This document shows, piece after piece, positions 1 through 8,700 of a stretch of 16,695 nt of DNA; the first letter of the stretch is position 1; the number at the start of each line of letters is the position of its first letter. The notes below the pieces were generated by a model. The model was not told where the DNA came from, did not search any database, and saw nothing but the letters and a program-made list of their open reading frames with translations. Made by a program: the position numbers and the translations under genes. Origin of the DNA: Acholeplasma sp. GTDB taxonomy: Bacteria; Bacillota_I; Bacilli_A; Acholeplasmatales; Acholeplasmataceae. The stretch is from contig DURF01000095.1 in NCBI GenBank assembly GCA_012837395.1, positions 1-16,695 on the forward strand, given 5' to 3'.

Positions 1-912
1 ATTTGTTATATAGATATAATCATAACTTTTAACAAAATGATAGTTATTACTTAAATTATAGGTTAAGTTAGGACGAACACTATCAATAAGGTTTAATAAG
101 TTATCAAGTGTTTGTTTGTTAAAAGTTATTTGATGTTTTTCTAATAACATAACGATTGCTTCACGTTTAATTAATAAGTCTTCATTTATTAAAGCTTTAG
201 TATTTATTTTGTTATTAGAATCAATAAATTTAGAAGTATACTTTCTAATGAAATTATATGATTCAGTTAAACTGTTTTGAAAATCTTTGAACTTATTTAA
301 AACTTGAGGGTTTTCTTGTTTTAAAATTGGAAGAACTGTATGTCTAATTCTATTTCTAGTATAATGTAATTCAAAATTAGATGAGTCATCTAAATAGTTG
401 ATTTTTTCTTTAGTAGCATAAGCAATTATCTCTTTTTTACTATAACTTAATAACGGCCTCATAAAGATAAAATCATTAATTTTAACATACTTATGAATAC
501 CAGCATAACCATATAAGTTACTACCACGTGTAATTTTCATTAAGACAGTTTCTGCTAAGTCATCTAAATGATGGGCTGTTAAAATATAAGAAGTTTTATA
601 TTTTATAGCAATTTCTTCTAATTTTTTAATTCGGAAATTTCTGGCTTGTTCGTGAAAGTTTCCTGAAGCTTGTTCAAATTTAAAAACATGAAACCCTAAA
701 TTATAATTTTTTGCAGTTTCACGAACTAATTGTTCTTCAAGATCATTTTCTTTTCTTGTTTGATGATTGAAATGAACAACAATTGCTTTATATTTATTTG
801 TTGCTAGAATGTTTAGTAAAACCATTGAATCAACACCACCACTGACACTAATAATTAGCGGTGTGTTTTTATCAATATTATACTGTTTTAATAAATTTAG
901 TGCATTTTCCAT
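1..912 (-). CDS. tilS: tRNA(Ile)-lysidine synthase TilS, C-terminal end cut by window edge
   Basis: The protein should use ATP to convert cytidine 34 of the CAU-anticodon tRNA-Ile to lysidine, so that the tRNA reads AUA instead of AUG. AUA is abundant in genes this AT-rich. The reverse-strand frame is open from ATG at 912 to position 1 (304 codons). Residues 24-29 read SGGVDS, the PP-loop that binds ATP in this family, and a HHLDD segment, as expected for TilS, follows further on. A clear AGGAGG-type ribosome site precedes the ATG, which fixes the start. TilS proteins are usually 400 or more residues, so roughly the last quarter, including the C-terminal tRNA-binding domain, lies outside the window. 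It is transcribed divergently from maf. No internal stop was seen. Confidence 0.93.
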   Translation of the reverse strand, partial: MENALNLLKQYNIDKNTPLIISVSGGVDSMVLLNILATNKYKAIVVHFNHQTRKENDLEEQLVRETAKNYNLGFHVFKFEQASGNFHEQARNFRIKKLEEIAIKYKTSYILTAHHLDDLAETVLMKITRGSNLYGYAGIHKYVKINDFIFMRPLLSYSKKEIIAYATKEKINYLDDSSNFELHYTRNRIRHTVLPILKQENPQVLNKFKDFQNSLTESYNFIRKYTSKFIDSNNKINTKALINEDLLIKREAIVMLLEKHQITFNKQTLDNLLNLIDSVRPNLTYNLSNNYHFVKSYDYIYITN

Positions 913-937
913 TTAAAAAGCCTCCTGCTTAGTTATT

Positions 938-963
938 ATTATAACATAAATATAAATTGACAA
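938..963 (-). promoter_or_regulatory. Probable tilS promoter (extended -10)
   Basis: On the minus strand TATAAT (938-943) is preceded by TG plus one base, an extended -10. A TTGTCA box (958-963) lies upstream at a short 14-base spacing, so the extended -10 probably carries most of the strength. The box overlaps the -35 of the divergent maf promoter. Confidence 0.45.
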
Positions 964-985
964 ACGATTAAAAAAGTACTACAAT
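957..985 (+). promoter_or_regulatory. Promoter of maf
   Basis: TTGACA at 957-962 and TACAAT at 980-985 are separated by 17 bases. This is a perfect -35 and a five-of-six -10 for the main sigma factor. A start near 992 would leave about 43 bases of leader. An AAGGGG ribosome site then precedes the maf ATG at 1035. Confidence 0.8.
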
Positions 986-1034
986 TTATATAATAATGTA
1001 TGAGAGTTACAAATTAAAAAGGGGAATATAATTT

Positions 1035-1586
1035 ATGATAATATTAGCAAGTGCGTCCCAAAGAAGAGTTGAGTTGTTGAAAGACGCGGGAATAGATTTT
1101 AAAGTAATTCCAAGTGATATAAAAGAAGTTTTTAATAGTGACTTATCGCCAGCAGAAAATGTTATGAATATTGCGAGATTAAAAGCTTTAGATATTTATA
1201 ATAAGAATAAAGGTGATGTTATTATAGCTGCAGATACGGCTGTAGTTTATAAAAATGAAGTTTATGGAAAACCGGTAAGTAGAGAAGATGCTATTAATAT
1301 GTTAACTACTTTAAGTAATAACACTCACGATGTTATAACTGGGGTCGCTATTATTGATTCTAGTGGTGAAGATGTTTTCTATTCGAAAGCATCGGTTACA
1401 TTTAAAGATTTAACGGAAGAAGAAATAAACAATTATGTTGATACAAAAGAACCTTTTGGAAAAGCAGGAGCTTATGCAATTCAAGGATTAGGTAAAGAGT
1501 TGGTGGAAACTTATACCGGTGATTTTTTTACAATCGTTGGTTTACCTTTAAAAGAAGTATTAGAAAAAATAGCAATTTACAAGTAG
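1035..1586 (+). CDS. maf: Maf family nucleoside triphosphate pyrophosphatase
   Basis: Maf/YhdE-type proteins hydrolyse non-canonical or pyrimidine nucleoside triphosphates (dTTP, UTP, modified bases) to the monophosphate, as a housecleaning activity. In some bacteria they affect septum formation. The 183-residue length is normal. The N-terminal LASASQRRVELL corresponds to the family's S-x-RR phosphate-binding stretch, here with Q where P is common. The catalytic acidic motif AADTAV carries D67. GKP follows, then GKAGAYAIQG and VGLP near the end, all in the expected order. The start has an AAGGGG site ten bases upstream and a strong promoter. The stop codon lies inside the loop region of the terminator hairpin shared with hslO. 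Which nucleotide it prefers cannot be read from the sequence. Confidence 0.93.
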   Translation: MIILASASQRRVELLKDAGIDFKVIPSDIKEVFNSDLSPAENVMNIARLKALDIYNKNKGDVIIAADTAVVYKNEVYGKPVSREDAINMLTTLSNNTHDVITGVAIIDSSGEDVFYSKASVTFKDLTEEEINNYVDTKEPFGKAGAYAIQGLGKELVETYTGDFFTIVGLPLKEVLEKIAIYK

Positions 1587-1602
1587 TAAGTTGCTATTTT
1601 TT
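1564..1602. terminator. Bidirectional terminator between maf and hslO
   Basis: The arms 1564-1580 and 1586-1602 pair over 17 positions with a single G-U wobble around a five-base loop. The stem begins with six A and ends with six T, so it can act as an intrinsic terminator on both strands. It includes the maf stop codon and lies four bases from the hslO stop. Confidence 0.88.
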
Positions 1603-1605
1603 CTA

Positions 1606-2475
1606 TTATTTTTGTTCGGATTTAATTTTTAATAAGTCTTCTTTTGAAAATAGATATTTCTTATTACAAAAATGACAAACAATTTCAATGCCATCATCAG
1701 AAATTAATTCATTCATTGTTTCGTTGTCAAGTGCAGCAAGTGATTTCGCGAATTTGTCTTTATTACATGGACAGTGATATCTTAAACTTTTTTTATCTAA
1801 GATTTTTTCGGTGTTATTACTTAAGGCACTAAGGAGGTCTTCTAAAGACTTTCCTTCATCAAACCAACGACTAACTGGTCCAATATAATTAATTGTGTTT
1901 TCTAATTTGGTAATAGTTTCATCTGATGCGCCAGGCATAACTTGAATAATAAAGCCACCGCTTGTTCTAATAGAACCATCAACATCAACTAAAACTCCTA
2001 AGGAAACAGCACTAGGTGTTTGTTCGCTTTTTACGAAGAAACTTGCGAAATCCTCAGCAATCTCACCGCTTACAAGTTCAGTTGATGATGTAAACATTTG
2101 TTTCATGTTTAAATCTTTAGTTACATGTAAAAACCCATTTCCAACAGCTGCTCCAACATCAAGTTTTCCTTCTTGTTTGGCTCTTATATAAACATTAGGA
2201 TTTGTAATTTCTCCTCTAACTTCACCTTTACTGTTTGCTTCAACTAACATTGTGTTAATTGGACCATCACCTTTAATTTGCAGAGTTAATGATTCGCCAT
2301 CTTTATACATTAGTCCCATCATTGCTGAGACAGTTAAAAAACGACCAAATGCAGCACTTGCAGTTGGTAGTGTTTGATGAATTGTTCTAGCTTCTTCAAC
2401 TAAATTAGTTGTTTTTGATAAATACATTCTTATTTCATTATTATAAGATGTTGCTATTAATGCGTAATCTTTCAT
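1606..2475 (-). CDS. hslO: Redox-regulated chaperone Hsp33
   Basis: Hsp33 is a cytoplasmic holdase chaperone. It is switched on when oxidation releases zinc from a C-terminal cysteine cluster, and it then protects unfolding proteins during oxidative and heat stress. The 289-residue length is typical. The redox switch is intact: C235-x-C237 and C267-xx-C270, spaced as in known Hsp33 proteins. The N-terminal part, with its TASAAFGRFL and G(D/N)GPI-type stretches, matches the family's large globular domain. A GAAGGGAG ribosome site lies about 11 bases before the ATG. A possible -10 (TACAAT, minus strand, near 2512-2517) is upstream, but I see no good -35. It converges with maf and diverges from degV. 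In Bacillus, hslO lies in the same neighbourhood as tilS. Confidence 0.95.
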   Translation of the reverse strand: MKDYALIATSYNNEIRMYLSKTTNLVEEARTIHQTLPTASAAFGRFLTVSAMMGLMYKDGESLTLQIKGDGPINTMLVEANSKGEVRGEITNPNVYIRAKQEGKLDVGAAVGNGFLHVTKDLNMKQMFTSSTELVSGEIAEDFASFFVKSEQTPSAVSLGVLVDVDGSIRTSGGFIIQVMPGASDETITKLENTINYIGPVSRWFDEGKSLEDLLSALSNNTEKILDKKSLRYHCPCNKDKFAKSLAALDNETMNELISDDGIEIVCHFCNKKYLFSKEDLLKIKSEQK

Positions 2476-2563
2476 AAAATGTAATGCTCCCTTCGATTAT
2501 TGCTTAGTATATTGTATCATAAAACAGGAATTTAAAAGGTTTTTAAGCGTAATGCATTAAAAT

Positions 2564-2580
2564 ACTTTTAAATTCAAAGT
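2564..2580. promoter_or_regulatory. FabT-like operator upstream of degV
   Basis: ACTTTTA-AAT-TCAAAGT is a 17-base inverted repeat inside a larger one (AAATACTTT, seven bases, AAAGTATTT; 2560-2584). Its geometry and core (TTTNA, three bases, TCAAA) match the FabT palindrome described in streptococci. It sits over the likely -35 to -10 region of degV, where a bound repressor would block RNA polymerase. A FabT-like MarR gene is the second gene downstream. Confidence 0.6.
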
Positions 2581-2594
2581 ATTTATGATAATAT
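2566..2594 (+). promoter_or_regulatory. Possible degV-marR promoter
   Basis: TG-A-TAATAT at 2586-2594 reads as an extended -10. The matching -35 position (2566-2571) is TTTTAA, a weak fit. It overlaps the inverted repeat described as a FabT-like operator. The exact box is uncertain because the region is AT-rich. Confidence 0.4.
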
Positions 2595-2633
2595 TAAACT
2601 TGTAATTTAGAATTAAAGAAGGAGTATTAAAAA

Positions 2634-3484
2634 ATGGCACAAAAATAGGCTTACTTGTATGTGGTAACTCAGGGATAGATTATCTAGATATTAACTTCCC
2701 ATTTAAAACAATGCGTTCAACATTGTTACTAGATAATAAAGAATATGAAGACTTTGTTGATATTACAGCAGAAGAGTTTTATGATGTTGTAGTAAATAAT
2801 CCTAATATTGATTTATCAACATCACAAGTAGCAACTGGTAGAGTTGCTGAACTATATGAAGAATTTAAAAATGAAGGTTATACTGATGTAATTGTTGTTA
2901 CAATTGCGGCTAAACTTTCTGGTACATATCAAGGAGCAGTCTTAGCAAAAGATTTAGTAGATGGTATTAATGTACATGTTGTTGATAGTAAATCAGTATC
3001 ATACGGGCAAGTATTTTTAGTATTAAAAGCAATTGAAATGATTGAGGCTAATAAAGATGCTGAAGAGATTTTTAACAAGTTAAATGAATTACGTGATAAA
3101 ATAAATATATATGTTCTAGTTGACACATTAAAATACTTAGTAAAAAATGGAAGACTTTCTGCTGCCAGTGGTTTTATTGGTACGCTTTTAAAAATTAAGC
3201 CGTTATTAAAGGTAATGGAAGATGGAAGTCTTCAAGCTTATGAAAAAATTAGAACAACATCTAAAGCTAGAAATAGATTAATGGAAATTATTGAAGAAGA
3301 AATTAAAGGTAAAAAAGTAATGGTTTTCCTTGCTTATACTAACAATAAAGCAGAAGCAGAAGCGATCAAAGCGGATCTAATCGAAAAACAAGCAGACTTA
3401 GAAGTACTTGTAGTACCTCTAACTCCAGTTGTTGGAGCACATGCTGGTCCAGGAACATTAGGTGTTGGGTATATCGAATTATAA
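2634..3484 (+). CDS. DegV family (FakB-like fatty-acid-binding) protein, frameshifted near its start
   Basis: DegV proteins bind long-chain fatty acids. FakB members present them to the kinase FakA for phosphorylation. Family marks are TIAAKLSGTYQ (2900-2932), the KNGRLS stretch, and HAGPGTLG near the end, whose histidine (3440-3442) is the conserved one. The best start is ATG 2634, nine bases after AGAAGGAG, but that frame reads M-A-Q-K-stop (TAG 2646-2648). The DegV frame runs uninterrupted from 2645 and gives IGLLVCGNSG, the expected first beta strand. One extra A in the run 2641-2645 would join them into a 283-residue protein, the normal family length. As written, only ATG 2711 opens the frame; it has no ribosome site and loses about 25 residues. 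Sequencing error, true mutation or a slippage switch are all possible. It forms an operon with the MarR gene 19 bases downstream. Confidence 0.85.
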
Positions 3485-3503
3485 TAATATTTGAGGTGGG
3501 TTT

Positions 3504-3944
3504 ATGGCTAATAAAGAAAAAAATTTAATTAATGAGTTATTAGTAGAAGTTTTTAATAATATATTAACAATTGAAGAAAAAGAACTTAGAGACTTAGGGG
3601 TTGAACTTTCTATGTCTGAAGTGCATGTGTTAGAAGCTATTAGAAACGCAGAACATCCAACGATGACTAATGTTGCTAAAAAGTTAAGAGTAACAGTTGG
3701 AACTCTTACAACATCAGTAGGTACATTAGTTAAAAAAGGTTTTGTAAAAAGAAAAAAAGGAGTAGAAGACAAAAGGGTTGTTTTTCTCCATTTAACTGAT
3801 GAAGCTTTAAATGTTTTAAAAATACACGATAACTTTCATGATAAAATGATTGATGCGGTTTTCGAAGATCTTAATTTAGGTGAAGATGAAGTCTTAATTA
3901 AATCGCTTCAAAACGTTAGTGAATACTTTAAAAAATATTATTAA
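3504..3944 (+). CDS. MarR family transcriptional regulator, FabT-like
   Basis: This is a winged-helix repressor of 146 residues. The DNA-reading region is residues 63-79 (VTVGTLTTSVGTLVKKG), followed by the wing with EDKRVV at 88-93. It resembles streptococcal FabT as I remember that family: an FNNIL-IEE-type first helix, the VT-GT-TTS recognition helix, a DRRVV/DKRVV wing and a C-terminal FH-x2-M segment. FabT represses fatty-acid synthesis genes when acylated carrier protein or phospholipid precursors are abundant. The gene follows a DegV (FakB-like) gene by 19 bases, and a FabT-like palindrome lies in front of that pair, which supports autoregulation. The start has an AGGTGGG site. No fatty-acid synthesis gene is in the window, so its wider regulon is unknown. 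MarR family is certain; FabT assignment is probable. Confidence 0.9.
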   Translation: MANKEKNLINELLVEVFNNILTIEEKELRDLGVELSMSEVHVLEAIRNAEHPTMTNVAKKLRVTVGTLTTSVGTLVKKGFVKRKKGVEDKRVVFLHLTDEALNVLKIHDNFHDKMIDAVFEDLNLGEDEVLIKSLQNVSEYFKKYY

Positions 3945-3950
3945 ACAAGA

Positions 3951-3979
3951 AAAACATCTTTTTATAAGGTGTTTTTTTT
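3951..3979 (+). terminator. Terminator after the marR gene
   Basis: AACATCTT (3953-3960) pairs with AAGGTGTT (3966-3973) around a five-base loop. A run of eight T ending at 3979 follows. It closes the degV-marR operon. Confidence 0.85.
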
Positions 3980-4013
3980 CGAGAACAGATATAAAAAAAT
4001 AAATTATAAAGAA

Positions 4014-4044
4014 TTCATGAAAAACAGTTTAAATAATGTATAAT
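4014..4044 (+). promoter_or_regulatory. Probable promoter of prs
   Basis: A perfect TATAAT lies at 4039-4044, about 37 bases before the chosen prs start and directly after a terminator. The -35 is poor (TTCATG at 4014-4019, 19-base spacing). Confidence 0.45.
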
Positions 4045-4080
4045 AGTACTATATGAAGATTGAAAGGAATTAATAATATA

Positions 4081-5070
4081 ATGAATGAATGTGTTCAAGT
4101 TAAAAAAACTAAATTGTTTGCGTTAAGTTCTAATCCAGAATTAGCTAGTATTATATCAAAAACAGCTAATATTCCATTAAGTCCAATTGAATTAATTAGG
4201 TTTTCTGATGGTGAAATTGGATTAAATATTGTTGAAAGTGTTCGTGGTCACGATGTCTTTGTTATTCAAACAACATCCAATCCAACTAATGAACACTTAA
4301 TGGAACTATTAATTTTTGCCGATGCAGTAAGAAGAGCATCAGCAAACAGTCTTACTGTCATAATGCCTTATTACGGCTATTCAAGACAAGATAGAAAAGC
4401 TAAATCACGTCAACCAATTACGGCAAAACTTGTTGCTGATTTATTACAAGTTGCTCATGTTGATAGAATTATTTGTATGGATTTACATGCTGCACAGATT
4501 CAAGGGTTCTTTAATATTCCAATTGATAATTTCCCGGCAGGTCCACTTTTAGCAAATTATTTCTTAAAACGTAAAAAATTAGACAATCTTGTTATTGTTT
4601 CACCTGATCATGGTGGAGCAACTAGAGCAAGACAATTTGCTAAAATCTTAAATGCCCCACTAGCGATTATTGATAAAAGAAGACCTGATGTTAATAAAGC
4701 TGAAGTTATGAGTATTATTGGTGATGTTAAAGGTAAAGTAGCAATTGTAGTTGATGATATAATTGATACAGCAGGAACTTTATTAGTGGGAACTGAAGCA
4801 CTCTTAAAAGAAGGTGCAACCGAAGTTTATGCAGCCGCAACACACGCAATATTCTCGGGTAACGCAATCAATAACATTAAAAACTCGAAACTTAAAAAAG
4901 TTATTGTTACTGACACAATCAAACTAACTGATGAGGCTAAAAAATGTAATAAGATTGTTCAAATAAGTATTGGTAACTTAATTGGCCAATCAATTCTTCA
5001 TATTATTGAAGATAAACCAATTAGTCAAATATTTGATAAAATTGAAACCTTTGAAGTTGTAAATGAATAA
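4081..5070 (+). CDS. prs: Ribose-phosphate pyrophosphokinase (PRPP synthetase)
   Basis: The enzyme transfers pyrophosphate from ATP to ribose 5-phosphate, making PRPP for purine, pyrimidine, NAD, histidine and tryptophan synthesis. From ATG 4081 the protein has 329 residues, a normal length. The binding loop for ribose 5-phosphate and PRPP is DDIIDTAGT at residues 225-233. The ATP-side stretches RFSDGE, YYGYSRQDRK and MDLHAAQIQGFF are also present. A longer frame from TTG at 4060 exists. I reject it because AAAGGA (4063-4068) is better placed as the ribosome site for 4081, though the spacing is slightly long. It is the first gene of a prs-pth unit with a 21-base gap, and the downstream pth-mfd order is the usual Firmicutes one. 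Confidence 0.95.
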   Translation: MNECVQVKKTKLFALSSNPELASIISKTANIPLSPIELIRFSDGEIGLNIVESVRGHDVFVIQTTSNPTNEHLMELLIFADAVRRASANSLTVIMPYYGYSRQDRKAKSRQPITAKLVADLLQVAHVDRIICMDLHAAQIQGFFNIPIDNFPAGPLLANYFLKRKKLDNLVIVSPDHGGATRARQFAKILNAPLAIIDKRRPDVNKAEVMSIIGDVKGKVAIVVDDIIDTAGTLLVGTEALLKEGATEVYAAATHAIFSGNAINNIKNSKLKKVIVTDTIKLTDEAKKCNKIVQISIGNLIGQSILHIIEDKPISQIFDKIETFEVVNE

Positions 5071-5091
5071 TAAAAGAAGAAGTGATTAAAT

Positions 5092-5664
5092 ATGAAATTA
5101 ATTATCGGGTTAGGTAATATTGGTGAAAAATATCACCTAACAAGACATAATGTTGGTTTTATCGTGCTTGATGAATATGCCAATAGAAATAACTTAGATT
5201 TTAAATTTGATAGTAAACTTGAAGCATTAATTGCAGAAACAAGAATAAATAATGAAAAAGTTATTTTCGCAAAACCAACAACGTATGTAAATTTATCTGG
5301 AAATGCAGTTTCTAAGATAATGAATTTTTATAAAATTGAATTAAATGATGTTTTAGTTATATATGATGATATTGATTTAGATGTAGGATTTTTAAGAGTA
5401 AGAGAAAAAAATGGTCATGGTGGACATAACGGTGTTAGAGATATTATTAACCATTTAAAAACTAGAAATTTTAAAAGAATTAGAATTGGGATTGGAAAAG
5501 ATGATTCAAAAGAATTAAATCATCACGTTTTAGGTAGATTTTCAAAACAAGAAACAGAAAAACTAAAACCAGCGGTTCTTGATAGCCTTGATGTAATTGA
5601 TATGTTTGTCGAAGGAGTCTACTTTAAAGATATAATGACTAAATTTAATACTAAAAATATATGA
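5092..5664 (+). CDS. pth: Peptidyl-tRNA hydrolase
   Basis: Pth cleaves peptidyl-tRNA that drops off ribosomes and so recycles tRNA; it is normally essential. The 190-residue length is typical. The catalytic residues are visible: N9 in GLGN, H19 in TRHNVGF, and D92 in YDDIDLD. The substrate-binding stretch GHGGHNGVRDI is intact. AGAAG before the ATG is an acceptable ribosome site. The gene ends in TGA immediately before a strong terminator. Reading TGA as tryptophan would push translation through that hairpin, so this is good local evidence for the standard code. It lies between prs and mfd, as in many Firmicutes. Confidence 0.96.
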   Translation: MKLIIGLGNIGEKYHLTRHNVGFIVLDEYANRNNLDFKFDSKLEALIAETRINNEKVIFAKPTTYVNLSGNAVSKIMNFYKIELNDVLVIYDDIDLDVGFLRVREKNGHGGHNGVRDIINHLKTRNFKRIRIGIGKDDSKELNHHVLGRFSKQETEKLKPAVLDSLDVIDMFVEGVYFKDIMTKFNTKNI

Positions 5665-5667
5665 CTT

Positions 5668-5700
5668 AAAAATAGTTGGAGTAATACTCTAACTATTTTT
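5668..5700. terminator. Terminator after pth
   Basis: Arms 5668-5682 and 5686-5700 pair over 15 positions with one G-U wobble around a three-base loop. The stem starts with five A and ends with five T, so it may work on either strand. It separates prs-pth from mfd. Confidence 0.88.
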
Positions 5701-5757
5701 AACTAATAAGAGATGTTTTAGTTTATAATAATACTATAAAAATAAAGGTTAGGTAAA

Positions 5758-8700
5758 ATGAATAGTTTAATTAATAAAGTTTTAAATAGCAAAGAAAAAC
5801 ATTTTAAAAACTCTAATATCGTTTTTAATGTTCATTTAATTAAATCAGATTTTGAAAAGGGTGATCAAACCCTTTTTATTGTCCTACCTAATTTATATGA
5901 AGCACAAAGGTATTATGATTATTTAAATGAAATAATTGATAACGAAAAAGTTTTATTTTATCCTGTTGATCAAACCCTTACAACAATTATGGCTCTAGGT
6001 AGCCCAGAGTTTCAAAGTGAAAGACTATATACAATTAATAGACTACTTACTAATAATAAATATATTGTAGTTACAACTCTAGATGGACTTTTAATAAGAC
6101 AACTAAAACCAAAAGATTATTTAAACAGTAGTTTAAAAATAGAAAAAAACAATTCATATGAAATAAATGATATTACTAACTTTTTAGTTAATAGTGGCTA
6201 CTTAAATTCCTATACTGTTGATATGCCAGGGACTTTCTCAGTTAGAGGAGGAATTATTGATATCTTTTTAAGAGATAGTTTAAATCCTTATAGACTGGAT
6301 TTTTTTGATAATTATTTAGAAACTATAAAAGTTTTTGATATTGATACACAAAGATCATTTGCTGAAGTGGATGAATTAGAAATTAGTCCACTTCATGAAC
6401 TGTTTTATACATCAAAAATGGCTGATAGCGCACTTGTTTTAATTGATAAGTTTTTTAAATCTAAAAACTTATCAAACGAGGAAGAAAAAAGATTAAACGT
6501 AGACTTAGAAAAAATCAAAGAAAGAAAACAACTCTCAACCTTAAATATTTATATTCCCTTTTTTAACAATGAAGAAACAACTATTCTAGATTTTACTACT
6601 AATAAAAATATATATATAATTGATGAATATAAAATGTTAATTAACGAAGAACAAAAACATGATGATTTAAAATCATACCAACAAACAATGTATGGGAAAG
6701 CATTTATTGAAATACCTTACTTTGTTAACTATTTAAAACAAATCGAAAAAGCTAATATAAACATTGATAACTTAGGCATTAAATATAGTGATGCTTATAA
6801 TTTAGAAGTTTATGATCCAAACAAATATAATAATAATTTAGCGCTTCTTTATTATGATTTAATTAACAGTTATAAAAACTTTTCAATTAGTTTTATTGTT
6901 AATAATGAACAACTTAAAAAGGAGTTAATAGAAAGTCTTGATGATAAAGAATTTACTAATTATAAATTTAGTAATGATGTAGTAGGCTCAGTTGTTTTAA
7001 ATAATGAAAAGTTAATATATTTAGATGAAGAAACAATTTTTAATAAAAGAACAAGTAGAAAAGCTAATTATAGAAGTGTTTTAAACCAAACAACAAAAAT
7101 TAGAAACATTGACGAATTAGAAATTGGTGATTATGTCGTCCATTATGACTTTGGGATTGGTAAATACATGGGTCTTAAAACAATGGAGTTAAGTGGAACA
7201 ATAAGAGATTATTTATATATCATTTATCGTGATAATGATTCATTATATGTTCCAATGGAACAAATCGATCTTGTTTTAAAATATAGTAGTCATGATGGTG
7301 TTAAGCCAACACTTTCTAAAATGGGTAGTAAACAATGGCAAAATACTAAACTCTCTGTTAAAAAGAAAATTAAAGAGTTAAGTGATCGCTTACTAAAATT
7401 ATATGCAATGAGAGAAGAAGCAGTTGGCTTTTCTTTTGAAGCAGATAACGAGTTACAAAAAAGTTTTGAAAATGATTTTGAATATGAATTAACAAAAGAC
7501 CAAATAACTAGTATTAAAACAGTTAAGGAATTAATGCATAAACCTAAGCCAATGGATTTATTATTAATTGGTGATGTTGGATTTGGAAAAACTGAAGTCG
7601 CTCTAAGAGCGGCTTTTAAAGCGGTTTTATCAGGAAAACAAGTTCTTTATTTAGTTCCAACAACAATACTTGCTAGACAACATTATTTAACCTTTAAAGA
7701 AAGATTTGAAAAGTATGGTGGTATTGTTAAGTTAATGAGTAGGTTTGTAAGTAGAAAAGAACAAAATGAAACGATTAAAAACTTAGAAAAAGGTTATGTT
7801 GATGTTGTAATAGGAACTCATAGACTACTTTCTGATGATATTAAATTTAAAGATTTAGGGTTGTTAGTAATTGATGAGGAACAAAGGTTTGGGGTTATTC
7901 ATAAAGAGCGTATTAAAGAGATTAAGGTTAATGTTGATACACTAACCTTAAGTGCAACCCCAATCCCAAGAACTCTTCAAATGACCATGATGGGCATTAA
8001 AGATTTAACAACAATTGAAACACCACCTCTTAATAGATATCCTGTGCAAACTTATGTTATACCAAGAGGTGAGCCTTTAATAAAAGAAGCAATTAGAAGA
8101 GAACTTGCAAGAGGTGGACAAGTATTTTATTTATATAACAAGGTAGATGATATTGAACTGGTTGTTTTAAGGTTGCAAAAGTTAGTTCCTGAAGCAAAGA
8201 TTACTTTTGCTCACGGACAAATGACTAAAGTAAAATTAGAAAACACAATTAAAGATTTTATTGATCATGAGTTTGATGTACTTGTCGCAACCACAATAAT
8301 TGAAACGGGGATCGATATTCCTAATACTAATACTTTAATTATTCATGATGCAGATAGACTAGGGCTTTCCCAACTTTATCAAATAAGAGGAAGAGTTGGC
8401 AGAAGCGATAAAATCGCTTATGCATATTTAATGTTTGAACCTAATAAAGATTTAAATGATGAAGCTTATAATAGATTAAAAGCGTTAGAAGAGTTTACTG
8501 AGCTTGGTAGTGGTTATAAAATACCACTAAAAGATTTAGCGATTCGTGGTGCTGGTGATATTTTAGGTAGTGAACAATCAGGTTTTATTGATTCAGTTGG
8601 TTATGAGATGTATATGCAACTCTTAGATGAAGTAATTCATAATAAAGAAGAATTAAAAGCAATCCCAGAAGATACTGGAGTGTTCGCTAATAGAACAATT

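Noticed and set aside
2641..2648. Classical programmed -1 ribosomal frameshift in degV
   Set aside because: There is no proper slippery heptamer in the reading frame and no clear stimulating stem downstream. The A run is only five long.
2711..3484. Intact degV starting at ATG 2711
   Set aside because: It has no ribosome site and drops the first strand of the DegV fold. The upstream ATG with a strong site and a one-base shift explains the sequence better.
4060..4080. Longer prs starting at TTG 4060
   Set aside because: The AAAGGA just after it is the ribosome site for ATG 4081, and the extra residues are not part of the family's usual N-terminus.
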